DNA from: Spirochaetales bacterium
Lineage (GTDB): Bacteria > Spirochaetota > Spirochaetia > Sphaerochaetales > Sphaerochaetaceae
Direction: 5' to 3'
DNA length: 23,943 nt
NCBI GenBank assembly: GCA_022785155.1
Contig: JALFRH010000142.1
Location: 1 to 23,943 of the forward strand
Within the stretch, counting starts at the first letter, position 1, and each line of letters begins with the position of its first letter. The notes beneath the pieces were generated by a model, which saw only the letters and a program-made list of their open reading frames with translations, made no database searches and was not told where the DNA came from. This document shows positions 14,256-22,506 of the stretch, piece after piece. A program made the position numbers and the translations under genes.

Positions 14256-17200
14256 ATGGTGAGAAAAATGAAATCCATGGACGGCAACAACGCTGCGGCA
14301 CACGTAAGCTATGCATTCAGTGAGGTTGCCTGTATCTACCCTATCACTCCATCAAGCCCTATGGCGGACTTTGTAGACCAGTGGAGTGCTAATGGCCTGA
14401 AGAACATCTTCGGAACACAGGTCAAGGTTGTCGAAATGCAGTCTGAAGCAGGTGCTGCTGGTGCAGTCCACGGTTCACTTGGAGCCGGTGCCCTCACATC
14501 CACATACACTGCTTCCCAGGGTCTCTTACTGATGATCCCTAACATGTATAAGATTGCAGCAGAGCAGCTCCCATGTGTCTTCCACGTTTCTGCAAGAACA
14601 GTCGCAACCCAGTCATTGAACATCTTCGGTGACCACAGCGACGTTATGGCTTGCCGCCAGACAGGTTTCGCAATGCTTTGTGAAGGCAACGTACAGGAAG
14701 TCATGGATCTTTCTCCTGTGGCCCACCTTGCCGCAATCAGCGGAAAGGTTCCATTCATCAACTTCTTCGATGGTTTCAGAACATCCCATGAAATCCAGAA
14801 GATTGCTGTATGGGATTATGATGATCTTAAGGAAATGTGCGATATGGATGCTGTACAGGCATTCAGAGACCACGCTCTCAATCCTGAGCATCCTCACATG
14901 AGAGGTTCTCATGAAAACGGAGACGTTTTCTTCCAGCACAGAGAAGCTTGCAACAAGTTCTATGATGAACTTCCTGCAGTTGTCGAGAAGTACATGGCTA
15001 TGATCAACGAAAAGCTTGGAACAAACTACCAGCTCTTCAACTACTATGGCGCAGAAGATGCAGATAGAGTAATCATCGCTATGGGAAGTATCTGCGATGT
15101 TGCAGAAGAAGTCATCGACTACCTCAACGCCCATGGAGAAAAAGTCGGTCTCGTAAAGGTAAGACTCTACAGACCATTCAGAGCAGATAAGCTTATTGCT
15201 GCCATCCCTTCAACATGTAAGAGCATCGCTGTCCTTGACAGAACAAAGGAGCCAGGTGCACTTGGCGAACCACTTTACTTGGATGTTGTTACAGCTCTTG
15301 CTGAAAACGGCAAGACAGGCTTGAAGGTCATCGGCGGACGCTATGGTCTCGGAAGCAAGGATACAACTCCAGCATCTGTATTCGCCGTATATGATGAACT
15401 CAAGAAGGATCAGCCTAAGAAGCAGTTCACAATCGGCATCAACGATGATGTTACATTCCTCTCCCTCGCAGAGAACAAGGATTGTCCTAACACAGCTGCT
15501 CCTGGAACAATCGAATGTAAGTTCTGGGGTCTCGGTGGTGATGGTACAGTCGGTGCAAACAAGAACTCCATCAAGATCATCGGAGACTACACAAATAAGT
15601 ATGTCCAGGCTTACTTCCAGTATGACTCCAAGAAAACTGGCGGTGTAACAATCTCCCACCTCAGATTCGGTGACAGCCCTATCAGAAGCCCATACTACAT
15701 CAACAAGGCAGACTTCGTTGCTTGTCACAACCCATCCTACGTCACAAAGGGCTTCAAGATGGTCCAGGACGTCAAGAAGGGCGGTATCTTCATGATCAAC
15801 TGCCAGTGGTCTTTCGAGGAATTGAACCACCACTTGGATGCAGCTGCAAAGAGATACATTGCAAAGAACGACATCCAGCTCTACACAATCGACGCCATCG
15901 ACTTGGCTCAGAAGATTGGAATGGGCAAGAGAACAAACACAATCCTCCAGTCTGCATTCTTCACACTTGCAAAGGTCATGCCACAGGAGGAAGCAATCCA
16001 GCACATGAAGGAAAAGGCTACTCAGTCTTACCTCAAGAAGGGTCAGGATATCGTAGACATGAACCACAAGGCTATCGACCTCGGTGCTACAGCATTTGTC
16101 AAGATCGATGTTCCAGCTGAGTGGGCCGATGCTGTTGATGAAGTCAAGACAGTCGAGAAGGAAGGAAGAAAGGAACTTGTAAAGATGGTTACTTCCATCC
16201 TGGATCCTATCGACAAGATGGATGGAGACAGCCTCCCGGTATCTGCATTCATGGATCACGTCGACGGTCAGTTCGAGCTCGGTGCTTCAGCATACGAGAA
16301 GAGAGGCGTCGCAGTATCTGTTCCTGTTTGGGATAGCTCCAAGTGTATCCAGTGCAACCAGTGCTCCTACGTATGTCCTCATGCAACAATCAGACCATTT
16401 GCCCTCACAGAAGAGGAAGCTAAGAATGCTCCTGAAGCAGCTAAGATCGTCGATGTGAAGGCTGGTAAGGGTAAGGGCGTCTATAAGTTCACAATCGGTA
16501 TCTCCCCTCTCGACTGTATGGGTTGTTCCGTTTGTGTAAGCGTATGTCCTACAGGTGCTCTTGCTATGACAGGTATGGAAAGCCAGATGGATCAGCAGAG
16601 CGTATTCGATTACTGTGTCTCCAAGGTATCCGAGAAGAAGGATATGCAGGACAACACTGTAAAGGGCAGCCAGTTCAAGCAGCCAATGTTGGAGTTCTCC
16701 GGTTCTTGTGCAGGTTGTGCTGAAACAAGCTATGCTCGTCTCATCACTCAGCTCTTTGGTGACAGAATGTTCATCTCCAACGCTACAGGTTGTTCTTCAA
16801 TTTGGGGCGGCCCTGCTGCAACATCTCCTTACTGCACAAACAAGGAAGGAAAGGGACCAGCTTGGTGCAACTCACTCTTCGAAGATAACGCAGAGCACGG
16901 ACTTGGTATGTTCGTCGGACAGGACAAGATCAGGGAAGACTTGGCAGCTCAGGTTGCAGATCTCGCAGCAAATGCAGAGAAGGAAGACGTAAAGGCAGCT
17001 GCTCAGGCTTGGTTGGATACTAAGGAAGACGGCGTAAAGAACCAGGATGCTACAAAGGCTCTCGTCGCTGCTCTCGAAGCTTGTGGCTGTGACAAGGCAA
17101 AGGCAATCCTTGCAAAGAAGTCTTACCTCAACAAGAAGTCCGTATGGATCTTCGGTGGTGACGGTTGGGCTTACGACATCGGCTACGGTGGTCTTGACCA

Positions 17201-17780
17201 CGTCATCGCAAGCAAGAAGAACGTAAACATCTTCGTCTTCGATACAGAAGTCTACTCCAACACAGGTGGACAGGCTTCCAAGGCTTCCAACATCGGTCAG
17301 GTTGCTCAGTTCGCAGCTGCCGGTAAGGAAGTAAAGAAGAAGAGTCTTGCAGAAATCGCAATGCAGTATGGTTATGTATATGTTGCTCAGGTTGCTATGG
17401 GTGCTAATCCAAACCAGACAATCAAGGCTATTACAGAAGCAGAAGCATACGATGGCCCATCACTTGTAATTGGTTACGCTCCTTGTGAAATGCACTCCAT
17501 CAAGGGTGGTATGGCTAACTGTCAGAAGGAAATGAAGAAGGCTGTCGACTGCGGTTACTGGAACCTCTTCAGATACAATCCTGCTGCAGAGAAGAAGTTT
17601 ACTCTTGATTCCAAGGCTCCAGCCGGCGGATACCAGGAGTTCCTCTTGAACGAAGCTCGTTACTCAAGACTCACACGTGAGTTCCCAGCAAGAGCTGATG
17701 TTCTTTTCAAGGCTAACGAAGAAGAAGCCAAGGCTAGATACGAGCATCTCATGAAGCTCATCAATCTCTATAACGACTGA
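14256..17780 (+). CDS. nifJ: Pyruvate:ferredoxin (flavodoxin) oxidoreductase, single-chain homodimer type
   Basis: This enzyme oxidatively decarboxylates pyruvate with CoA to acetyl-CoA, CO2 and reduced ferredoxin, the central step of anaerobic fermentation. The 1174-residue chain has all domains in order. Domain I contains IYPITPSSPMADFVDQW and the SEAGAAGAVHGSLGAGA loop, then the domain II region (VIIAMGSICDVAEEVIDYL). The gamma-type domain contains WGLGGDGTVGANKNS. The 2x[4Fe-4S] ferredoxin domain has C697, C700, C703, C707 and C754, C757, C760, C764. The TPP domain has C818 and C821 for the proximal cluster, and the GGDGWAYDIGYGG motif near residue 969 with DTEVYSNTGGQ. Length is normal and no key residue is missing. 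AAGGAGG 6 nt upstream fixes the start. Strong codon bias (Thr mostly ACA, Lys mostly AAG) implies very high expression. It is a single-gene unit between its leader and a terminator. Confidence 0.98.
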   Translation: MVRKMKSMDGNNAAAHVSYAFSEVACIYPITPSSPMADFVDQWSANGLKNIFGTQVKVVEMQSEAGAAGAVHGSLGAGALTSTYTASQGLLLMIPNMYKIAAEQLPCVFHVSARTVATQSLNIFGDHSDVMACRQTGFAMLCEGNVQEVMDLSPVAHLAAISGKVPFINFFDGFRTSHEIQKIAVWDYDDLKEMCDMDAVQAFRDHALNPEHPHMRGSHENGDVFFQHREACNKFYDELPAVVEKYMAMINEKLGTNYQLFNYYGAEDADRVIIAMGSICDVAEEVIDYLNAHGEKVGLVKVRLYRPFRADKLIAAIPSTCKSIAVLDRTKEPGALGEPLYLDVVTALAENGKTGLKVIGGRYGLGSKDTTPASVFAVYDELKKDQPKKQFTIGINDDVTFLSLAENKDCPNTAAPGTIECKFWGLGGDGTVGANKNSIKIIGDYTNKYVQAYFQYDSKKTGGVTISHLRFGDSPIRSPYYINKADFVACHNPSYVTKGFKMVQDVKKGGIFMINCQWSFEELNHHLDAAAKRYIAKNDIQLYTIDAIDLAQKIGMGKRTNTILQSAFFTLAKVMPQEEAIQHMKEKATQSYLKKGQDIVDMNHKAIDLGATAFVKIDVPAEWADAVDEVKTVEKEGRKELVKMVTSILDPIDKMDGDSLPVSAFMDHVDGQFELGASAYEKRGVAVSVPVWDSSKCIQCNQCSYVCPHATIRPFALTEEEAKNAPEAAKIVDVKAGKGKGVYKFTIGISPLDCMGCSVCVSVCPTGALAMTGMESQMDQQSVFDYCVSKVSEKKDMQDNTVKGSQFKQPMLEFSGSCAGCAETSYARLITQLFGDRMFISNATGCSSIWGGPAATSPYCTNKEGKGPAWCNSLFEDNAEHGLGMFVGQDKIREDLAAQVADLAANAEKEDVKAAAQAWLDTKEDGVKNQDATKALVAALEACGCDKAKAILAKKSYLNKKSVWIFGGDGWAYDIGYGGLDHVIASKKNVNIFVFDTEVYSNTGGQASKASNIGQVAQFAAAGKEVKKKSLAEIAMQYGYVYVAQVAMGANPNQTIKAITEAEAYDGPSLVIGYAPCEMHSIKGGMANCQKEMKKAVDCGYWNLFRYNPAAEKKFTLDSKAPAGGYQEFLLNEARYSRLTREFPARADVLFKANEEEAKARYEHLMKLINLYND

Positions 17781-17798
17781 TTGGTTTTGGCCTGAAAT

Positions 17799-17835
17799 AA
17801 TCCTCCATAGAGCAATCTTTGGAGGATTTTTCTTT
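17799..17835 (+). terminator. Rho-independent terminator of nifJ
   Basis: AATCCTCCA (17799-17807) and TGGAGGATT (17820-17828) pair perfectly over 9 bp. The loop can add three more pairs closed by a GCAA tetraloop. The T-tract continues past 17828 as TTTCTTTT. Confidence 0.93.
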
Positions 17836-17879
17836 TCATTTTCAGTACTTCACCTTATTTTTCCATTAAGGAGAAGCCT

Positions 17880-18401
17880 GTGAAAAAACTACTTCTTACA
17901 ATATGTCTAACTCTTTCTTTGTCCATACTTTATGCTGGAGGAATCTATGCTACAGGAGGAAGTGTCACAAAAGATAGTGCATCGAAAACTGTTCAAGGAG
18001 GCCTATTCTTCCATGACGACAATCTGATTGTAGACAGCAGAAATGAAAATTGGATCAACCCGCTCTTCTCCAGTCATTTCGACATGGTTTTCTCTGGTCT
18101 TTTCAATGACCATGGCTTGGATCAAATGGGACTATCCTACATAGGAGGTGCAGGAGCATCCTTCAAGCCTACATCCTCCTTGTATATCAACCTATCCTTA
18201 GGTCCTTCCATATTCACTACCTTCGGCAACAACCATGGAACCTTCGGCATTGGACTGGGTGGTATTCTCTCCCTCAGCTATGCCTTTTCAGACCCTGGCT
18301 TCATTCTTATGGGTGGAATGGAAGGTAGCTATACTCTCCTTTTCGATGACAGCAATCCTGTAATGCTGGGTCTCTTTTTGGGAGTGGGATACAAGATATG
18401 A
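17880..18401 (+). CDS. Small exported protein, probable outer-membrane barrel
   Basis: I do not recognise the family. The 173-residue protein has a signal peptide (MKKLLLTICLTLSLSILYAG). Its mature part is glycine- and aromatic-rich, with alternating strands such as LSYIGGAGASFKPTSSLYIN, TFGIGLGGILSLSYAFS and FILMGGMEGSYTLLF, ending VMLGLFLGVGYKI. This is typical of an eight-strand-type outer-membrane barrel; membrane location is inferred. The start is a GTG at 17880 with AAGGAG 6 nt upstream. It follows the nifJ terminator by about 45 nt. Only a poor promoter can be seen between them (TTTTCA and TATTTT, 17-nt spacer), so it may be transcribed separately or by read-through. It is convergent with the TPM-domain gene. 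A function cannot be assigned. Confidence 0.7.
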   Translation: MKKLLLTICLTLSLSILYAGGIYATGGSVTKDSASKTVQGGLFFHDDNLIVDSRNENWINPLFSSHFDMVFSGLFNDHGLDQMGLSYIGGAGASFKPTSSLYINLSLGPSIFTTFGNNHGTFGIGLGGILSLSYAFSDPGFILMGGMEGSYTLLFDDSNPVMLGLFLGVGYKI

Positions 18402-18405
18402 TAAT

Positions 18406-18424
18406 GCTCCAGTTTTCCTGGAGC
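18406..18424. terminator. Hairpin between convergent genes
   Basis: GCTCCAG (18406-18412) and CTGGAGC (18418-18424) form a perfect 7-bp stem with a TTTTC loop in the 27-bp gap between two convergent genes. Neither strand has a T-tract after it, so terminator activity is uncertain. Confidence 0.45.
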
Positions 18425-18428
18425 TGAT

Positions 18429-19238
18429 CTAGAACCTACGTCCTCCACCACCATGCATACGGCCGGAAGATGAGAAATGGCCCGAAGAGGAACGGGAAGA
18501 GGATCCAGAGTTGTTCTGGGGCTTTTTTACCTTCGATACTGTAGAATAAAGAAAAATATCTTTACTGACATTCAATACAAAAGATGATGGAACTACATAG
18601 TCTTCCGCATTATCAACCATTCTTTCGCTCTTGAGTTTACTCTTCATTACACAGGTGGTGATAATGCCCGCGGCGATTCCAGGTACAAGGAAGGAAATGA
18701 CAACAAGGGCCCAATCGAAGGTCTTTTCCTCTTCCCTTTCCACCTCCATGAACCTACCTGTGTCCATGTCATAAACAGTATTTCCATAATCGGAATATGT
18801 ATAATCCCTTGCCAGTTCCAATACAGACAATGCAAATACAGAGAAAGCCTCAGCCCACTCTCCTCTTTCAAGATTAGGCATCATTGCATCAAATACAATT
18901 TCTTCACCGCTATCGTCTACAGCATACATTCCATAACCAGTGGTGGAGATATAAACGCTTCTTTCTCCATAATTGAGAAAGAGCAATACCCCGTCATCGT
19001 CGTTTATATACATGTCGTAGAAGTCGTCGGCAAAGGCCATGTCACCCTTTCCTTCGCTTCCATTTGCAATTACAACACCTAGAGAGAGTCCGCTTTCCTG
19101 GGATGCTTTATCCAACGTAGAAAGAACATATTTTTTTTCCGTTTCACTCAATAAACCTATTCTGTCTTCCACCAGGGTCATTGCTTCTAGAGAGAAGACA
19201 AAGAGACAGAATACTAAAAATACAGCTATCTTCTTCAT
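18429..19238 (-). CDS. TPM-domain membrane protein (YgcG/YdjH-like)
   Basis: This 269-residue protein has a signal peptide (MKKIAVFLVFCLFVFSLEA). A TPM domain (PF04536) follows at about residues 22-150. It is recognisable by LVEDRIGLLSETEKKYVLST, the acidic NDDDGVLLFLNYGERSVYIS and STTGYGMYAVDD. One membrane helix follows (WALVVISFLVPGIAAGIITT), then a cytoplasmic tail ending in a Ser/Gly/His/Arg-rich stretch, GRMHGGGGRRF, typical of YgcG-type proteins. TPM domains are extracytoplasmic and have been connected to photosystem repair and phosphatase activity in plants; their bacterial role is poorly known. AGGAGG 4 nt upstream sets the start at 19238, 8 nt after the preceding stop. It is the last gene of the SPFH/zinc-ribbon operon, matching YdjH of the Bacillus ydjFGHI locus by domain content. 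Family call is firm; cellular role is inferred. Confidence 0.85.
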   Translation of the reverse strand: MKKIAVFLVFCLFVFSLEAMTLVEDRIGLLSETEKKYVLSTLDKASQESGLSLGVVIANGSEGKGDMAFADDFYDMYINDDDGVLLFLNYGERSVYISTTGYGMYAVDDSGEEIVFDAMMPNLERGEWAEAFSVFALSVLELARDYTYSDYGNTVYDMDTGRFMEVEREEEKTFDWALVVISFLVPGIAAGIITTCVMKSKLKSERMVDNAEDYVVPSSFVLNVSKDIFLYSTVSKVKKPQNNSGSSSRSSSGHFSSSGRMHGGGGRRF

Positions 19239-19246
19239 TCTTCCTC

Positions 19247-20314
19247 CTACAATATCTGGACCAAAGTGGAAATCAAGGCACCAACCAAGCCACAAGAGAA
19301 AAAGGCAAGGAGGAAGTATTTGTTTCTCCTTCCTTTATCCATAGGAAGATTGCCTACCAGTTTTCCTGTCTGGGCGTTCATTGCAAAGTACCAGTCCTTC
19401 CCTTCATACTTGGTGCGAAGGATCCAAAGTGGAAGAAGGACATATCGTTCCCTGCCTCCAGTCATTGAGATATCGCTATGCGCCCCAGGGCCTCTCATAT
19501 ATGGCCCTATGGTTGCGGAAAGCCTTTTTTCTACTGAGCTCTTTGCCCTTTCCAATACCCTTTTGGAGCTTTCATCGGCATCCACATCATATTTATCTGC
19601 CAAATAGCCGGAGAGATAGGCTGTTTCAAAATCCACGGCATCCTCCATTTTCCATGGCCCAAGGGGCTCCATAATGGAATCCGGCATTTTTGTCGAGCCA
19701 TCTACAGGAAGGTTTTTCACTTCCATTCGTCCATCCCTCAAAAGAAGAAAGTGGCTGGTTCTTGTGTAAGTATATTTTGCATCGCTCCAAACAGTAGTGC
19801 GAAAAGCCGGTATGGACATATGGCCGTTGATTTCAGCATCAAATATCCAAACAGGAACATATACTCCCTTTATTTCATCGATATGGGCTTTTTCGTGGAA
19901 AATAGGAGGAAGAAGCTTTTTCCCGGATAGATGTTTATAGAACATCTCCTTTGCCTCTTCCTTACCTTTCTTGAATGGAATCACAAGATCAGGCCTAAGT
20001 TCACCTTCAAACTGCTCTTTCAATACCACAGGATTACCACACCAAGGGCAGGAAAGTGCAGCCTCTGTGTTCTCTGCGATTATCTCCCCACCACAGGAAG
20101 GGCAGATGTAGTGTCTTACACCCTCTTCCTGCCACATTCTCCCGCTTTTCTCAAAAGAAGCCCTATCTGAAGAAAACCTTTCCTCTTCAGCCTTCGCTTC
20201 CTTCAAGCCTTCAGTATCGAACTCTGTATCACAATAGGGACATTTCATATTCTGGCTGGACCAGTCGAATTCCACTGATCCGCCACAATTGGGACACTTA
20301 AACTCCTGTAACAC
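19247..20314 (-). CDS. Double zinc-ribbon membrane-associated protein (YdjG-like)
   Basis: This 355-residue protein starts with two zinc ribbons: C7, C10, C25, C28 (CPNCGG and CPYCDTEF) and C71, C74, C89, C92 (CPSCGGEI and CPWCGNP). These are joined by a charged helix (KEAKAEEERFSSDRASFEKS). A central domain follows with LLPPIFHEKAHIDEIKGVYV, PVWIFDAEINGHMS and YVLLPLWILRTKYEGKDWYF. A single C-terminal hydrophobic helix (FLLAFFSCGLVGALISTLVQ) is the likely membrane anchor. The start is a GTG at 20314, three bases after the upstream stop. GGAG at the end of the upstream gene serves as ribosome site. Domain order and context match YdjG, a membrane protein of the Bacillus PspA stress locus. It probably forms a complex with the flanking SPFH and TPM proteins; the biochemical activity is unknown. 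Confidence 0.82.
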   Translation of the reverse strand: MLQEFKCPNCGGSVEFDWSSQNMKCPYCDTEFDTEGLKEAKAEEERFSSDRASFEKSGRMWQEEGVRHYICPSCGGEIIAENTEAALSCPWCGNPVVLKEQFEGELRPDLVIPFKKGKEEAKEMFYKHLSGKKLLPPIFHEKAHIDEIKGVYVPVWIFDAEINGHMSIPAFRTTVWSDAKYTYTRTSHFLLLRDGRMEVKNLPVDGSTKMPDSIMEPLGPWKMEDAVDFETAYLSGYLADKYDVDADESSKRVLERAKSSVEKRLSATIGPYMRGPGAHSDISMTGGRERYVLLPLWILRTKYEGKDWYFAMNAQTGKLVGNLPMDKGRRNKYFLLAFFSCGLVGALISTLVQIL

Positions 20315-20317
20315 AGC

Positions 20318-21580
20318 TTACTCCAGCTTCTGGCCACACTCAGGACAGAACTTTGGATTCTCTCCCTCCTTGGCGCTCCAGCCACAGGAAGGGCACTTCT
20401 TTGCCTCAGGGCGTTTCTTGCCGCATTCAGAGCAGAATTTTCCAGTGTTTACAGCGCCACAGGAGCAGACCCAGGAAGACAGGGTCCTACGCTGTGCCCC
20501 GCACTCTGTGCAGAACTTGCCTTTATTCTTGGCGCCACAGGAACAAGTCCAGAAATCCCCGCTCTCTTCTTTGCCCTTTTTTTCCTGGGCCATTTTGAAG
20601 AGAGAGGAGGTATCTGCTCCCCCTGCCATGTTCATGCCCATAAAGCCGGCATAAGCTCCATTTTTGTTTTCAGCAGCCTTCTTCATGGCTTCAGCCTGGG
20701 AAGAGACAAATAAGCCTGCAGCCCTTGAAGCGTCTGAATAAACTACAGACATCTGGGCGTTTTTTATCAACTCCTGGTCTTCTTCAGGAATAGTCAGGGT
20801 TGCAATAGCCACTGTTGCAACTTCCAGACCTCTGTTTTCACCCCACTTGTCAGACAGGACATTGTTCAAAGCTTCTTCAAGTTCCGTTGTGTGTGTCACT
20901 ATCTCATTTGGTCTCATGCCCATTTGAGAGAGACGTCCGAAGGCAGGCTGAAGGCTGGAGATGAACTCGCTCTTAAGCTGGGAATCCAAAGAAGAGCGGT
21001 AGAAGGTACCTGAAAGGTTACCTGCAATGGATTTATAGAACTTCATAGGATCTGAGATTCTATAGGAATAGACACCTGCACACCTTACAGATACATCTAT
21101 ATCCAGGTCTATTCTTTTATCAACAAGCCTGAAGGGCACAGGATTGGGTGTACCGAACTTATTGTCAAGGATTTCCTTTGTATTGAAGTAATAGACACGC
21201 TGGTCCCTTGCTTCGTCGGCTCCATACCCAATTCTTCTTCCCATGGCCTTGAAAGAATCCAAAAGGCCTTTTCCAAAACCACCGTAGAATACACTAGGCT
21301 CGGAAGAAGAGTCATAGGTATACTCTCCAGGTTCTGCAGAGAATTCCGCGATCCTACCACTATCTACTATCATCATACACTGGCCGTCGGCGACTACGAT
21401 TCCAGATCCATTGGAAATTACGTTATCCGACCCCTTGGTGTTTACACTTCTTTTCGAGTTATGTTTTTCGCCTTTCTTTACTAGTTCATCGGAAGAAAGG
21501 GCATCACAAGTAAAGTATTCCTTCCACTGGTCTGCAAATACTCCCCCGAAACTCTTTATTGCTGCTTTGATTAATCCCAT
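20318..21580 (-). CDS. SPFH-domain protein with three C-terminal zinc ribbons (YdjI/virion-core-protein-like)
   Basis: This 420-residue cytoplasmic scaffold protein of the YdjI type is often labelled a virion core protein or SPFH protein. It opens MGLIKAAIKSFGGVFADQWK. SPFH/band-7-like strands follow, including GSGIVVADGQCMMIVDSGRI, a YYFNTKEILDNKFGTPNPVP segment, RLVDKRIDLDIDVSVRCAGV and a helical part ending GLEVATVAIATLTIPEEDQE. A Met/Gly-rich linker precedes three zinc ribbons at C346, C348, C357, C360, then C372, C374, C383, C386, and C396, C399, C412, C415. It has no signal peptide or membrane helix. AGGAG 5 nt upstream fixes the start. It is the first gene of the three-gene operon. In Bacillus, as I recall it, YdjI sits on the YdjG-YdjH membrane complex and recruits PspA. 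No pspA is present beside it here. Confidence 0.85.
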   Translation of the reverse strand: MGLIKAAIKSFGGVFADQWKEYFTCDALSSDELVKKGEKHNSKRSVNTKGSDNVISNGSGIVVADGQCMMIVDSGRIAEFSAEPGEYTYDSSSEPSVFYGGFGKGLLDSFKAMGRRIGYGADEARDQRVYYFNTKEILDNKFGTPNPVPFRLVDKRIDLDIDVSVRCAGVYSYRISDPMKFYKSIAGNLSGTFYRSSLDSQLKSEFISSLQPAFGRLSQMGMRPNEIVTHTTELEEALNNVLSDKWGENRGLEVATVAIATLTIPEEDQELIKNAQMSVVYSDASRAAGLFVSSQAEAMKKAAENKNGAYAGFMGMNMAGGADTSSLFKMAQEKKGKEESGDFWTCSCGAKNKGKFCTECGAQRRTLSSWVCSCGAVNTGKFCSECGKKRPEAKKCPSCGWSAKEGENPKFCPECGQKLE

Positions 21581-21603
21581 ATCGACTCCTAAATTGTGAA
21601 AAC

Positions 21604-21635
21604 ATTATACACTATATACTGCTATATTAAGACAA
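21604..21635 (-). promoter_or_regulatory. Candidate promoter of the SPFH operon
   Basis: On the minus strand a perfect TATAAT (21609-21604) lies 24 nt before the start codon. TTGTCT (21635-21630) is 20 nt upstream of it, longer than ideal, so the -35 assignment is weak. The -10 box itself is good. It overlaps the divergent promoter candidate. Confidence 0.45.
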
Positions 21636-21657
21636 AAGTTTTGATTCCTACTATTAT
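21629..21657 (+). promoter_or_regulatory. Candidate promoter for a leaderless hydrolase transcript
   Basis: AAGACA (21629-21634) and TATTAT (21652-21657) are 17 nt apart and match consensus at 4/6 and 5/6 positions. A transcription start 6-7 nt below the -10 box falls on or next to the ATG at 21664. The bases before the ATG (TATATCCTC) contain no Shine-Dalgarno sequence. Confidence 0.45.
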
Positions 21658-21663
21658 ATCCTC

Positions 21664-22467
21664 ATGACTAGACTTAGAATTCTTGGAACCGGCAACGCAC
21701 AGGCCGTGGACTGTTATAATACCTGCCTCGCCATTGAGAATGAAAATGGAACCATGATAGTGGATGCAGGTGGTGGAAACGGCATATTGAAGATATTGGA
21801 AAGAGAAAACATAGAGCTTTCCAATATCCACGATATTTTCGTCACCCATGCCCATTCAGACCATATCTTTGGTATTTTTTGGCTTATAAGAAGAATCGGG
21901 GAGACAATGAACAAAGGTAAGATGGATGGTATTCTTACCGTGTATGCCCATAAGGAGCTTGCGGACTTCATCATCTATGTATCAAAAACAATACTGCCAA
22001 ATAAAGTCACCTCCCTTTTTGGAGACAGAATCATTTTCTCCATCCATGAAGATAGGGATGAAAGGACCATCATTGGTAATAAGTTCACTGTCTTCGACTT
22101 GGGTTCCACCAAGATGAAACAGTTCGGTTTCAGAATGGAATATGAAGGGACAAAGGTCTTTGTGGATCCAGGAGACGAGCCCCTTTCCGAAAGGAACTAC
22201 GACCTGGCAAAAAACGCCGACTGGATGGCACACGAGGCTTTCTGCACTTATGAAGACAGGGAAAGATTCAAGCCCTATGAAAAGCACCACAGCACTGCAA
22301 TGGATGCAGGAAGGCTGGCTGAAAGCCTCTCTGTAAAGAACCTTATCCTATACCACACGGAAGACAAGACTCTTGCCACAAGAAAGGAAAGATACACAAA
22401 GGATGCAGAAAAAGGCTTCTCTGGAAATATATATGTCCCCGATGACGGAGAGTCGTTCATTCTGTAA
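21664..22467 (+). CDS. Metallo-beta-lactamase-fold hydrolase, RNase Z-like
   Basis: This 267-residue cytoplasmic metal-dependent hydrolase has the RNase Z/ElaC-type arrangement. It opens RILGTGNAQAVDCYNTCLAI. The zinc motif THAHSDH (HxHxDH) sits at about residues 61-67. Further ligands are expected in FVDPGDEP, in MAHEAFC, and in the C-terminal KHHSTAMDAGRLAE and LILYHTED. These last motifs are typical of RNase Z relatives, whose best-known activity is tRNA 3' processing. Many related proteins hydrolyse other phosphodiesters, and I do not see enough to claim tRNase activity. The ATG at 21664 fits the family N-terminus exactly. It has no ribosome site, and the promoter geometry suggests leaderless translation. 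It is a single gene, ended by a strong terminator and divergent from the SPFH operon. Confidence 0.88.
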   Translation: MTRLRILGTGNAQAVDCYNTCLAIENENGTMIVDAGGGNGILKILERENIELSNIHDIFVTHAHSDHIFGIFWLIRRIGETMNKGKMDGILTVYAHKELADFIIYVSKTILPNKVTSLFGDRIIFSIHEDRDERTIIGNKFTVFDLGSTKMKQFGFRMEYEGTKVFVDPGDEPLSERNYDLAKNADWMAHEAFCTYEDRERFKPYEKHHSTAMDAGRLAESLSVKNLILYHTEDKTLATRKERYTKDAEKGFSGNIYVPDDGESFIL

Positions 22468-22474
22468 ATGACCT

Positions 22475-22505
22475 AAGATGCTCTTTATTGAGGGCATCTT
22501 TTTTT
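22475..22505 (+). terminator. Rho-independent terminator of the MBL-fold hydrolase gene
   Basis: AAGATGCTCT (22475-22484) and AGGGCATCTT (22491-22500) pair over 10 positions with one wobble and a TTATTG loop. They run into a T-tract to 22505. It lies 7 nt after the stop and next to the end of the convergent hydrolase gene. Confidence 0.95.
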
Positions 22506-22506
22506 G

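Noticed and set aside
15210..16259. Long open frame (349 codons) on the minus strand inside nifJ
   Set aside because: It is antisense to a well-conserved gene, and its length is explained by the strongly biased codons of nifJ. No ribosome site or family motif is present.
16889..17120. Ala/Lys/Asp-rich segment in PFOR (KEDVKAAAQAWLDTKEDGV) as a foreign insertion
   Set aside because: A variable helical segment at this place between the TPP-domain parts is normal in long PFORs, and the frame and codon use are unchanged.
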